Below are positions 18,483 through 27,250 of a stretch of 64,000 bases of DNA, piece by piece. Under the pieces are notes generated by a model. It made no database searches and was not told the DNA's origin. It saw only the letters and a program-made list of their open reading frames with translations. The DNA is from DATCJA01 sp963814955 (lineage in GTDB: Bacteria > Acidobacteriota > Vicinamibacteria > Vicinamibacterales > UBA2999). The stretch lies in the NCBI GenBank assembly GCA_963814955.1, contig CAWFEX010000014.1, positions 156,394 through 220,393 on the forward strand. The letters run 5' to 3'. The translations under genes were made by a program, and so were the position numbers. The first letter of the stretch is position 1; each line of letters begins with the position of its first letter.

Positions 18483-19648
18483 ATGCCCCGGCTGCTGTCG
18501 CTTTTCCTGCTCGCCTCGTTGACAGTTGCTTTCGGTTTGTACCCTTCTGCGGCCTCGCTTCAGCAGGGAAACATCGTTCCCGCCAAAGGCGGTGTGGGTG
18601 ACATCACCGGCCCGTACGAAGTGCCCGATCCGAAGTGGCCGGAGTGGGCGCACCCGTATCCCAAACCGGGTTACATCTGGGGATCGCAGGGCGGCGTCTT
18701 TGCCGAATCGCCGAATCGTATCTACCTGGCCAATCGCGGCGAGCTGAAGCTGCCGGAAAAGGTTCCCACCAAACTTCCCCGGCAACTGGGGCTTCTTCAA
18801 TCAGCAGGCCGCAACGCAGCCGATCGCCAACATGGTCAACACCATCGTGGTCGTCGACGGCAACGGCAAGTTGATCGAAGCGTGGAACCAGTGGGACAAG
18901 CTGTTTGAATGGGGGCGCGGGCCGCACCAGGTTTACATCAGCCCGTATGACCCGGAACGCCATGTCTGGGTCGTCGACGACATGCGCCACGTCATCTTCA
19001 GGTTCACCCACGACGGCAAGAAGCTGGTGCAGACGATCGGCGTGCTCGACGAATTCGGCGACAACGAGGACCTCACGCGGCTGCGCCGGCCGACCATGAT
19101 CGACTGGCTGCCTGACGGCACGTTTTTCGTCGCGGATGGCTACGGAAACACCCGCGTGGTGAAGTTCAACAAGGACGGCAAGCCGTTGCTCAAGTGGGGC
19201 ACGCGCGGCACCGGCCCCGGCCAGTTCAACACGCCGCACGGCATCGCGGTAGGCGGCTCGCCGCCGCGCGTCTTCGTTTCCGATCGGGGGAACCGGCGGA
19301 TTCAGGTATTTGACGTCGATGGCAAGTTCCTCGACGAATGGCCGGGCATCGCGCCGCACAGCATGATGATGAGCGCCGACGAACATGTGTGGGCGGTCGA
19401 CAGCATCAGCGATCGAATCGTCAAGTTCGATCTGTCCGGACATGCGGAGTACTCGATTCGGACAGTTCGGCACCAGACCCGGATACACGTGGGCGATGCA
19501 CCAGATCTCGGCCGATCAGGAGGGCAACCTCTTCATCGCCGAGGTGTTCGGTGGGCGGACGCAGAAGTACCGGCCGAAGCCTGGCGCCGATCCAACACAA
19601 CTGGTGCGCGGGCGGTCGCTCATGCCGATGGCGGGAGGCACGCGATGA
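18483..19648 (+). CDS. Secreted NHL-repeat beta-propeller, PAL-like, about 388 aa, two frameshifts
   Basis: The signal peptide (MPRLLSLFLLASLTVAFG) is followed by an NHL propeller resembling peptidyl-alpha-hydroxyglycine alpha-amidating lyase: 'GRGPHQVYISPYD', 'HVWVVDDMRHVIFRFTHDGK', 'DGYGNTRVVKFNKDGK', 'GQFNTPHGIAVG', 'VSDRGNRRIQVFDVDGKF' and 'AMHQISADQEGN'. The three blade-start histidines (GPHQ, TPHG, AMHQ) match in spacing the zinc triad of PAL. PAL chemistry itself is inference, since most bacterial relatives are untested. Frame breaks near 18778 (extra A; repaired TNFPGNWGFFNQQ) and near 19460 (extra A; repaired YSFGQFGTRPG) are each fixed by removing one base. The stop TGA overlaps the next gene's ATG. 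Confidence 0.82.
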
Positions 19649-20196
19649 CGGGGCGTGCGCGGACACACGCGCACGCATTCGTAGCGCGCAGGCTTCAGCC
19701 TGCGCGAGCACACGCGCACGCTAAAGCGTGCGCGCTACTGGTAGCGGTCGCGTTGACGGTGCCCGCCGCCGTCTCTGCACAGGGGCGGCCGAACTTCTCG
19801 GGAACGTGGAAATACGTGTCGAGCACTCCAGCAAACTATCCGGGCTCGAACGGGTGGGGCGTGCCATCGCCGACGATCGTCGTGACGCAAAGCGCAACAG
19901 AACTCACCATCGAGGGCGGCCAGTTCGGGGCGACGCCAATGAAGGTTGTTTACAAGCTCGATGGCAGCGACACCATCTGGGACGGAACGTCGAGCAGTCA
20001 GTCGGGGTCCACGGCCGTCGTGAAATGGCGAACGAAGGCGAGCTGGGATGGAAGCCGGCTCGTTCTCTACACGTGGAATACGGCCCTGAACCAGATGCGC
20101 GACATTTTCAGCCTTGCCGGCGGCACACTGACGATCGTCAGGGCGACCGAACAGCCCGGGCCTTCAACGAACGCGACCCTGACGTACACAAAATAA
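19645..20196 (+). CDS. Small secreted beta-rich protein, 183 aa, with a REP element inside its signal-peptide region
   Basis: ATGA overlap with the NHL gene (ATG 19645, TGA 19646-19648) and a GGGAGG ribosome-binding site indicate translational coupling. The mature part begins QGRPNFSGTWKYVSSTPAN and continues with 'PTIVVTQSATELTIEGGQFG', 'KVVYKLDGSD', 'KWRTKASWDGSRLVLYT' and 'TLTIVRATEQPG', a compact beta pattern seen in secreted Acidobacteriota proteins of unknown role. The N-terminal 40 residues are abnormal for a signal peptide (His/Arg/Ala-rich, about residues 5-30) because bases 19681-19738 are a double REP hairpin, here translated in frame before a normal hydrophobic core (ALLVAVALTVPAAVSA). 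Whether it is exported is uncertain. Confidence 0.7.
   Translation: MTGRARTHAHAFVARRLQPARAHAHAKACALLVAVALTVPAAVSAQGRPNFSGTWKYVSSTPANYPGSNGWGVPSPTIVVTQSATELTIEGGQFGATPMKVVYKLDGSDTIWDGTSSSQSGSTAVVKWRTKASWDGSRLVLYTWNTALNQMRDIFSLAGGTLTIVRATEQPGPSTNATLTYTK
19681..19738. repeat. Double REP-like element inside a coding region (GTAGCGCGCAGGC... / ...GCGTGCGCGCTAC)
   Basis: Stem CGCGCAGGC/GCCTGCGCG is followed by stem CGCGCACGC/GCGTGCGCG, bounded by GTAG and CTAC. It lies within codons 13-32 of the 19645 gene. Confidence 0.8.
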
Positions 20197-20198
20197 CC

Positions 20199-20250
20199 GT
20201 TGGGCCGTTGGGCCGACCTGCCGTTGGGCCGACCTGAAGGTCGGCCCTAC
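20199..20250. repeat. REP-like hairpin preceded by degenerate half copies
   Basis: Three partial CGTTGGGCCGACCTG units lead into a full GGGCCGACCTGAAGGTCGGCCC hairpin ending in CTAC. It lies between convergent genes. Confidence 0.65.
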
Positions 20251-20281
20251 AACATACGGATTCGGGGGGCGGGTGCGTCCG

Positions 20282-21301
20282 TTATGACGATCTCTTTCTC
20301 GCAGGCACCGCCACACCGGCAATCTTCACGTTGACGGAAAACAGCGTGCTTCTGGTGGTGAAGTACAGCGTCTTCCAATCGGCGCCGCCGAAGGCGATGT
20401 TCGTCGTCGCCGGCTGCCCATGGACGATGCGCCCCAGCTTCTTTCCTTTCGAGTCGAGGATGTAGAGGCCGCCGGCGCCGCCGCTGTACACGTTGCCCGC
20501 CGTGTCGACCTTGATTCCGTCGGGCACACCCGGCTCTGCCCCGCCCAGGTCGGCGAAGACGCGGCTCGTCTCCATGGCTGCCATGCCGTTGGGGAGAAGA
20601 TCGTACGCGCGCACGTGCCGGCGCCGGGAATCGGCAACATAAAGGACACGTTCGTCGGGCGACAGCGCGATGCCATTGGGCCGGACCATGTCGTCGATGA
20701 CGAGCGACATGGAACCGAGGTCGGCCGAGACGCGGTAAACGCCGGAAAGCGTCACGTCCCATTGTTCCGGAGCCGCCGTGCCGCCCGGGTCCGTGAAGTA
20801 GATCGTGCCATCGGACTTGACGATCACGTCGTTCGGCCGCAACAGGCGCTTTCCCTGGAAGCTGTTGGCAACCACGGTGAGGCTGCCGTCGGGCTCGTAG
20901 CGGGTGACGCGTCTCGTCAGATGCTCGGCGGAGATGATGCGGCCCTGCAGATCGCGCGTGATGCCGTTGGCCTCGTTGGTTTTCTCCATGGCGACGCTGG
21001 CGCCACGCCCAGGGGTGTACTTCATCCGGCGCGCGGTGTGGATGTCGTTGAACAGCAGATAGCCGTCCTCCGCCATCCACAGCGGGCCTTCTGCCGGCCC
21101 GATGTCGCCGCCGTAGCCGGTGGCGAGCTCGCGGATCGGCTCGGACGCGGCGATAACGTTTGCGAGCTCGGGCGCCATCGATTCGATCTTCCCCGGCGCC
21201 TGCGCAAACACGCTCGCGGCGCCGCGGGTCATTGCGAGGCTACCCACCGCGCCGACCAGTTTCATCATCTCTCTACGCGACAAACCGCTGGAAGTGCGCA
21301 T
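20282..21301 (-). CDS. SMP-30/gluconolactonase-family protein, Tat-exported, 339 aa
   Basis: Six-bladed propeller of the SMP-30/gluconolactonase/LRE type, which in characterised members hydrolyses sugar or other lactones with a single divalent metal. The start at 21301 follows AAGGAGACGT. The N-terminus has a twin-arginine signal (SRREMMKLVGAVGSLAM). Expected metal ligands are visible: Glu in 'GPAEGPLWMAEDG', Asn in 'RPNDVIVKSDGTIYFTDP' and Asp in 'VPDGIKVDTAGNVY', with the usual 'RPNGIALSPDERVLYVADS' blade. Tat export suggests folding, and probably metal loading, before transport. It lies 22 bp downstream of the cytochrome c-monooxygenase fusion, so it may act on that enzyme's product (inference). 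Confidence 0.88.
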   Translation of the reverse strand: MRTSSGLSRREMMKLVGAVGSLAMTRGAASVFAQAPGKIESMAPELANVIAASEPIRELATGYGGDIGPAEGPLWMAEDGYLLFNDIHTARRMKYTPGRGASVAMEKTNEANGITRDLQGRIISAEHLTRRVTRYEPDGSLTVVANSFQGKRLLRPNDVIVKSDGTIYFTDPGGTAAPEQWDVTLSGVYRVSADLGSMSLVIDDMVRPNGIALSPDERVLYVADSRRRHVRAYDLLPNGMAAMETSRVFADLGGAEPGVPDGIKVDTAGNVYSGGAGGLYILDSKGKKLGRIVHGQPATTNIAFGGADWKTLYFTTRSTLFSVNVKIAGVAVPARKRSS

Positions 21302-21323
21302 ACGTCTCCTTCGACGGCCCTGG

Positions 21324-22635
21324 TCAAGGTGTTTGCGTGGGAGCGCCGACACTGAAGAGCAGACCGGTGTACTGCATCTCCTGCCAGGTTTGGTCGCCCC
21401 AGAAAACGTCGACGCTCGGATCGGGGTTGGATCGGTTGAGGGCTGAATTGTCGTACCACGCGCTCGAAACGATCCGCGAACCCTCGGGGACCCGCAACGG
21501 CTCCCGAAACATGTAGGTACGTCTGCCAGTTGAAGTCTGTACTTCGGCACCGACAGAATCATCCGTTCGGTGCCATCCGGCAGGACCAGCCGATACTCCC
21601 ACTTCTTCCCGCGCAGATGCGTATGCGGGAACAGACCCCAGAGAGTCGCCTCCCGCCGAAAGGCGACCTCTGCGTCCACGCGTACATCGCGCGCCCGGGC
21701 GGGCAACCTGAGCTTCGAATTGAGGAACTGGCTGGCCATCACTTCGCGCGGCGTCGGGTCCTTCGAAAAGATGAACCCGATCTTTGTACGATCCGTTCCT
21801 GCCGTCCCGTTGGTCGAGTAATGCATCTGGAGCTCGATCACGCCACCCGCTTCGAGGCGCAGCGCGCTGCCCGGAGCAAAGACCTGCGGGCAGCGTCCCA
21901 GGCGCGTAAGTGGCGATGAGTCTCGGTTGATTCCCGTCGGTGCGACGGGGTCGGAGGCCTGAAGCACGTGGGGCGGGCGGGCGGCTGACGCTCCGCATCG
22001 ACGGCCAGTACCGGCAGGCGCTCCGTGTCGGGCTTCGCTCTGTAGTACGCCAGGACGTGGTGAACGAGCTTGCGGTTACCCGGCCGGATCTCGACCGCCT
22101 GAACGTATCGTGGCCCCGTGAAATTCGCCGGGATGTACATCCATTCGTATTCAACAGCGCCCTGTGCCGGAACCGGGTAATCCTCACCCATCTCGAAAAC
22201 GATGTCCGGCTCGCCGATTTGCCAGCCGTCAACATATTTCGGAGGCGGCGGCGCTTCGGCGGGATCGCCTTCCGGCGCGCCCGCGTTTGCCCACGCCGCG
22301 ATCGTGTTCTTGTCCGCTTCGCTGAGGCGTCGTTCGTTGGCGAACTCGCCGTGCGCGGGATCGGCATGCCAGGGCGGCATCACGCCTGTCAACACCGCAG
22401 CGTGCATCGCCCTCGCCCACGGGCGCGCGTCTTTATAGGTCAAGAGCGACATCGGTGCGACTTCGCCCGGTCGATGGCAGTGCGTGCAGTTCTTGAAAAG
22501 GATGGGCGCGACATCCCTGCTGAATGTTGGTGCACGCGACAATTGCGACCCGTCCTGCGGCGGCGCGGCCTTGAGGGCAACGAGTGCGCCAAGGCAGATC
22601 ACAAACAGCCCGGCGACGATCGCTGTCTTACGCAT
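21324..22635 (-). CDS. Cytochrome c fused to a PHM-like (type II, dicopper) monooxygenase, about 435 aa, several frameshifts
   Basis: A signal peptide (1-24) is followed by a c-type haem domain with one CTHCH motif (about residues 50-54), then a domain resembling peptidylglycine alpha-hydroxylating monooxygenase. All copper-ligand motifs of that fold can be matched: HH in 'RKLVHHVLAYYR', His in 'IELQMHYSTNG', HTH in 'GLFPHTHLRGKKWEY' and Met in 'TWQEMQYTGLLF'. In PHM these form the CuH (HH plus H) and CuM (HxH plus M) sites. Frames break around 21900-21990 (several extra bases) and at about 21525-21545, where two extra bases removed give KYDFNWQTYMFREP. Such fusions are often labelled ascorbate-dependent monooxygenase. 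The haem domain could supply electrons instead of ascorbate (inference). Confidence 0.82.
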
Positions 22636-22663
22636 ACGTTCTGCGGCGTAGTTCTTCGAAATT

Positions 22664-22689
22664 GTAGGGGCCGACCTTTAAGTCGGCCC
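22664..22689. repeat. REP-like hairpin, GTAG foot, stem GGGCCGACCT/AAGTCGGCCC
   Basis: Same stem family as 4129-4154. It lies between the amidohydrolase stop and the cytochrome-monooxygenase start. Confidence 0.7.
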
Positions 22690-22696
22690 ATTTCTA

Positions 22697-23803
22697 TTAC
22701 GACGCTACCGGCTTAATCCCGAGCAGCTTGATCAGATTCCCGCCGAGGATTGCCTCCTTCTGCGCGTCGTTCAAGACCTTCGCGTTGAGGATGAAGTCGA
22801 TACCCACCGGCCAGTCGAACGGAAAGTCGGTGCCGTAGAACATGTGATCGGCGCCGACCTCCGCAACCAGGTTCCTCAAACCCTCCTCGCGAAAGATCAT
22901 CGAGTCGATGTAGAGGTTCCTTCTGAAGTATTCGCTCGGCTTCAGCTTGGTGCAGTCGCCCTGTCCGCCGCCACGGCCGCATCGCGCGTCCGAGCGCCCG
23001 AGGTAGGACGGCAGGTATCCGCCGGCGTGAGCCGCGCAGATCTTCAATCCCGGAAAACGATCGAGCGTTCCCTCGAAAATCAGGTGCGACAGAAATACGG
23101 TGGTCTCGAGCGGATTGCCGATCGTGTTGCCGAGCGCGCCCTTCCCGCCAAGCCGCGCGTTCGAGGTCGTGCCGGGCGCCTGCTGCGGGTGCATGAACAA
23201 CATGACACCGAGCTGCTCGGCCTTGGCCCAGAACGGATCGAACTTCCGATCCGACAGCTCCTGCCCTTCGACGCTGCCGCCGATGGGCGCGCCGCGCATG
23301 CCCAGCTTCTTGACTCCCATTTCCAGCTGCTCGGCGGCGAGGTCCGGGTGCTGCAGGGCGCATGTCGCCATGCCCACGAACCGATCCGGGTACCGTTTGA
23401 CCCACTCGGCGGTCTTCTCGTTCTGCAGATCGCAGACCCGGCGAGCAAGGTCGCGATCGGCCGCGTACCACCACGGGTTCATGTTGAGCACCGAGATGTC
23501 GATGCCCTCTTTGTCCATGTACTGGAGCCAGCCTGGTCCGAGGTAACGATCCTTGTTGGCGGCCTGTCCCTTGAACTCCATCTCGAGCGGCGTGCCTCGG
23601 ACGAGATCAATCGCTTCCGGGACGAAATGGTGGGCGTGAATGTCGATGACGGTGATGCGGCGGCCGCCGATCATCGCTCGACGGCGTCCTGCGGCAGGGG
23701 CCTGAGCGGCGTTGAGCGCCATACCCGCGAAGCCGCCACCTGCGACAAGCGCACCCGCCGTTGCGCCCGCCATGTTCTTCAGAAACGCTCTTCGATTCCG
23801 CAT
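22697..23803 (-). CDS. Amidohydrolase family 2 metal-dependent hydrolase, Tat-type signal, 368 aa
   Basis: TIM-barrel amidohydrolase of the ACMSD/amidohydrolase-2 type (decarboxylases and hydrolases of small cyclic acids). Start at 23803 (MRNRRAFLKN..., AGGAGA upstream): a twin-arginine signal followed by a hydrophobic Ala/Gly stretch. Metal-site motifs are visible: HAHHF (HxH) at about residue 62, 'FMHPQQAPG', 'CAAHAGGYLP' and 'GTDFPFDWPVG' with the catalytic Asp. Length fits the family (about 300-380 plus signal). The reaction is not predictable. It precedes the cytochrome-PHM and SMP-30 genes on the same strand, and a catabolic group (oxidation, lactone opening, hydrolysis) is plausible but unproven. 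Confidence 0.87.
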   Translation of the reverse strand: MRNRRAFLKNMAGATAGALVAGGGFAGMALNAAQAPAAGRRRAMIGGRRITVIDIHAHHFVPEAIDLVRGTPLEMEFKGQAANKDRYLGPGWLQYMDKEGIDISVLNMNPWWYAADRDLARRVCDLQNEKTAEWVKRYPDRFVGMATCALQHPDLAAEQLEMGVKKLGMRGAPIGGSVEGQELSDRKFDPFWAKAEQLGVMLFMHPQQAPGTTSNARLGGKGALGNTIGNPLETTVFLSHLIFEGTLDRFPGLKICAAHAGGYLPSYLGRSDARCGRGGGQGDCTKLKPSEYFRRNLYIDSMIFREEGLRNLVAEVGADHMFYGTDFPFDWPVGIDFILNAKVLNDAQKEAILGGNLIKLLGIKPVAS

Positions 23804-23821
23804 CGTCTTCTCCTGAGGATT

Positions 23822-23934
23822 GCCGGGTCTGCGACTCGATGACATCCATCTCGTCGCAGGACCCGGCCCACGTACCAGCATGTGGTGGGGCGGGTCCCGC
23901 GGCGAACATCCTCACGTCGAGCCGCGGACCCGCC
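23822..23934. repeat. Composite REP-like element, left flank of receptor 3
   Basis: Outer stem GCCGGGTC...GACCCGGC with an inner CTGCGAC/GTCGCAG extension, followed by GGCGGGTCCCGCGG...CCGCGGACCCGCC. A near-identical copy in the same orientation is at 27129-27235, on the other side of receptor 3. Confidence 0.8.
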
Positions 23935-23941
23935 GAGGTGT

Positions 23942-26900
23942 CTAGAACGTCAGCTGCGCGCTGAACTTGAACAGGCGTCCACCCATAACCTGTATCGCGT
24001 TCCTCCACTGGTTATTCGTGCGAGTGTACGCCGCTTGCTCGTTCTGGATGGTGCTCGCGTTGAGCAAGTTGTAGACGTCGAAGTTCCCCTGCAGCCTGCG
24101 GGTCCCCATCGGGAAGTTGCGGGTGATACGGAGATCCACCTGTTGAATCCGGTCACCGTAGAGTGAGAAGGGTGGGATCAGGTCGATCGCGGGGAAATTC
24201 GAATTACACGTGGCAGCGGTCTGGCTGGGGCACGCCGAGAGGTGCCGGCCCAGCGACGGCCTGATTTCAGCATTGGTGGCAACGTAGGTGGCCCTGATCG
24301 GGACCCCGGGAATGTTCTGATAGATCCCGCTGGCCTGAAAATCCCAGGGCAGCGGGTAGACGACCGAGAACTTCACCTGAGTCGAACTGGACCACGGCCG
24401 GCTGACGCGGCAGTAGCCCGGCCGCGGATCCACCACCGGTAGCGCCAACGCTGCGCCCGCAGGCGTCCCGGCAGTGAGCGTCGACGGCGAATCAATCACC
24501 ATGCAGTTGTCGGTCACCGTGCGGCCGGTGGCCAGGCCTCCCTGGAACTGTCCGCCCTGCCCAAACCGCGCGCCGAGGGCGATATCGACGCCGTCGAACA
24601 CCTCGCTCATCGTGCCGTCGTAGTGCGACGACTGGGTCCGCAGCAGGCCCATCTGGCCGAACTTCGCCGGATTGAGGTCGTAGAGTCCGCAGATTTCCTT
24701 GCCGCTCACGTTGCTGGGCAGCCGGCTATCCATGGGCGCGGTAATGCAGAACGGATCGATAATCCGCCGGCGTCACCAGCGTGTTGTCCAGCACCTGGAA
24801 ACCGCCGTACCACGTGCGGAAATAGGCGACGGTGAGACCCAGGTTCGGCCGCAACTGGTGCTGGACCGCGATCATTGCCCTGCCAGTTGTAGTTCTCCAG
24901 GTTGAAGCCCCCGCGCGCGTCGTCCGCAAAAACCGTATTGCCTTCCCTGACCTGACCGAAAGTGCGGTCATTCCACGCCCCGCACTCGCCGTTGGCCACG
25001 CGGGTTTCTGAGATCGCAGTCGGGCACGAAGTTGCTGTTCGCGGGTCCCCGGCGCCGAAAAACGTGTCGTTCCAGCTCATCGTCGTGCTTGTGGGCTGAT
25101 TGGACACGGGGAGGTTTACGCCGACGCCCGTGTTGCGCGGCTGGATACCGGCCCAGCGCCACCTTGATCGCCGTCCTGCCGGTGCCAAACAGGTCGTAGG
25201 CGGCGCCCACTCGCGGGCTGAGATTTTCCCAGCGGGGCGAGTGCTTGACTTCCGGGAAATCGCGCGCCGGCACGTACGGGCCCGCCGGCAGGTGCGATTC
25301 CGGGATCAACCACGTCATACACGGCGTACCGGAGGCCCAGGTTCAGCGTCATCCTCCGCATGGTCCACTGGTCCTGCACGTACGCCCCATTCTCGGTTCC
25401 TTCCTGATACGGTCCGTATGGCCCCGTGTAGATCGAGACCGACACCGGCAATTGGTTTCGGAAGGTATACGAGATGGCCTGATTGACGAGCCAGGGGTCG
25501 TCGTAGCTCTTACGGCCCTGGCTGAACTGGTTCAGGTCGACGCCGGCCTTGAAGTTATGTGTGCCGGTGATGTAGGACACCGCGACCCGTTCGTGTAGTA
25601 CGGTCGTCGTTCAGTACCTGGTAGAGCGTGCTCCGCGAGCCGTACCTGAGGTTCAGCCCCGTGTCCGTGACCGAGATGGCGTCGTACCCCACACCCGGTA
25701 TCCGTGCCTGGTTGCGGTGATAGATACTCAGCGACCAATCCGCCTCGAACAGGAGCCGATTGGTGGCCGGATACGTGTAGTGGGCCGTCGTCAAGGACTG
25801 GGGCAACTGCCCTGGTCCTGTGCCGTCGTAATGGTGCTCGGCGACGGCTTCTGGCGCGAAGATGGGACTCACCTGCTCCAGCAGGGCAAACGTACATTGA
25901 CAGGACGGATGAAGCGTGTAATTGCCCACAATCTTGTGCTTCGGCGCGGCCTGCCACGTGAGGCGAACCGAGGCGTCCTTCGAGAAATCATGGTTGTAGG
26001 CGGGCCGGTCCAAGTCCGGCTCGTAGAACACAGTGCCCTGTCGCTTGTTGTAGTAGTTACCAGCCTGATAACTGGACCTGTCCTCCCACCGGAGGCGACT
26101 GAAGAACCACAGCTTGTCCCGCATGATCGGGCCGCCAACCCCTCCCCCGACGTCGTAGTACCGTCTGACTGACCCCGCCTTGGTCAGGCCACGGCTGCGC
26201 AGGTCGTCGTTGATATTGTCGAACGTCAGTTTCGGGCCGGTGATCTCGGTACTCGACAGTTCCCGAGAACATGTTGCCGCCATCCTTCGGGATGATGTTG
26301 ATCTGGACGCCGCCGGTCGACGCTTCAGCGGAGCCGGCGGCCGTCTCGACGACGACTTCCTCGAAGGTGTGGGCGTTGTATTGGAACCCCCCGCCACTGA
26401 ACACCCTCGAATCCATGCCGCCGAAGTTGTAGGTCATGTCGTCGGCGCGCTGGCCATGAACCCCGAAAAAGGCGCGGTCGCTCCCGACACCGCCGACATC
26501 GTGGAGGGTCGACGCATTGGCTCCGCCGTCGGCCCCCACGATGAGCGTGATGAACTGCGCGGGACGCCTGCTGGTCGGGATCTCATCGAGCAAGTCGCGC
26601 GAGAGGGTGGTCTGCTGCTCGACGTTCGAGATGTCCACCAACGGAGCTTCCCCTGTCACCGTGACCGTCTCCTCGACCCCTCCCACTTTCATCTCGCCGT
26701 TCACGGTCGCGGTAAACCCCGTGGTCAACTCGATCCCGTCGCGAACGAATGTGCTGAAGCCGGGTAACGTGAAGGTGACGGTGTACGCGCCAGGCCGCAG
26801 ATCGACGATGCGGTAGAGGCCCTCGCTGTCCGTAACGACAGTGCGGACCTTTTCGATCAGGGCAGGGCTGGCGGCTTCAACCGTGACGCCGGGCAGCACG

Positions 26901-27024
26901 GCGCCCGAAGCGTCTCTGACTACGCCGGCAATGTTGCCGGTCTCCGACTGCGCCGATGCGACAGCCGGCAGGAACAGCGCACAGAACAACACGACGACGA
27001 GACGCGCAGGGACCGGAGAGTCAT
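23942..27024 (-). CDS. TonB-dependent receptor, Oar-like, about 1025 aa (receptor 3, about eight frameshifts)
   Basis: Architecture as in receptors 1 and 2: signal peptide, carboxypeptidase regulatory-like domain ('GNIAGVVRDASGAVLPGVTV'), plug ('GGVEETVTVTGEAPLVDIS'), barrel ('GGGVGGPIMRDKLWFFSRLR', 'YVQDQWTMRRMTLNLGLRY', 'SPRVGAAYDLFGTGRTAIK') and terminal Phe (KFSAQLTF). The best start is 27024 or GTG 27027 (AGGAGG upstream), but the frame then shifts by about 27005. Further breaks lie near 26263, 25588, 25312, 25145, 25007, 24871 and 24761, and each of these seven is repaired by deleting one base (for example WQGMIAVQHQ, ADYDPFCITAP). Insertion errors are more likely than gene death, though this gene has the highest density in the window. 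Confidence 0.78.
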
Positions 27025-27128
27025 CACTATCCTCCTGCTTGCGAAACCGCGTCTCCCGCCCGATACGGGAATGGGTTAGGAAGCCATTACGCCGATATCA
27101 ATAGGTGCCTCCGAAAGATGGGGTAACC

Positions 27129-27235
27129 GCCGGGTCTGCAACTCGACGAGGTGCGCCTCGTCGCAGGACCCGGCCTACGTTACAGTGGGGCGGGTCCCGC
27201 GGTGAGGCTCATTCGCATCGAGCCGCGGACCCGCC
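27129..27235. repeat. Composite REP-like element, right flank of receptor 3
   Basis: Direct repeat of 23822-23934 with the same order of stems: the GCCGGGTC/GACCCGGC hairpin with CTGCAAC-TCGTCGCAG arms, then GGCGGGTCCCGCGG/CCGCGGACCCGCC. It also ends next to the NHL gene at 27251. Confidence 0.8.
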
Positions 27236-27250
27236 TTGCTATCAATTCAA

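Noticed and set aside
23942..27024. Receptor 3 as a decayed pseudogene
   Set aside because: Seven of eight breaks are single-base insertions whose removal restores an uninterrupted, family-typical protein, and there are no in-frame stops or deletions. Sequencing error is the simpler reading, though not proven.
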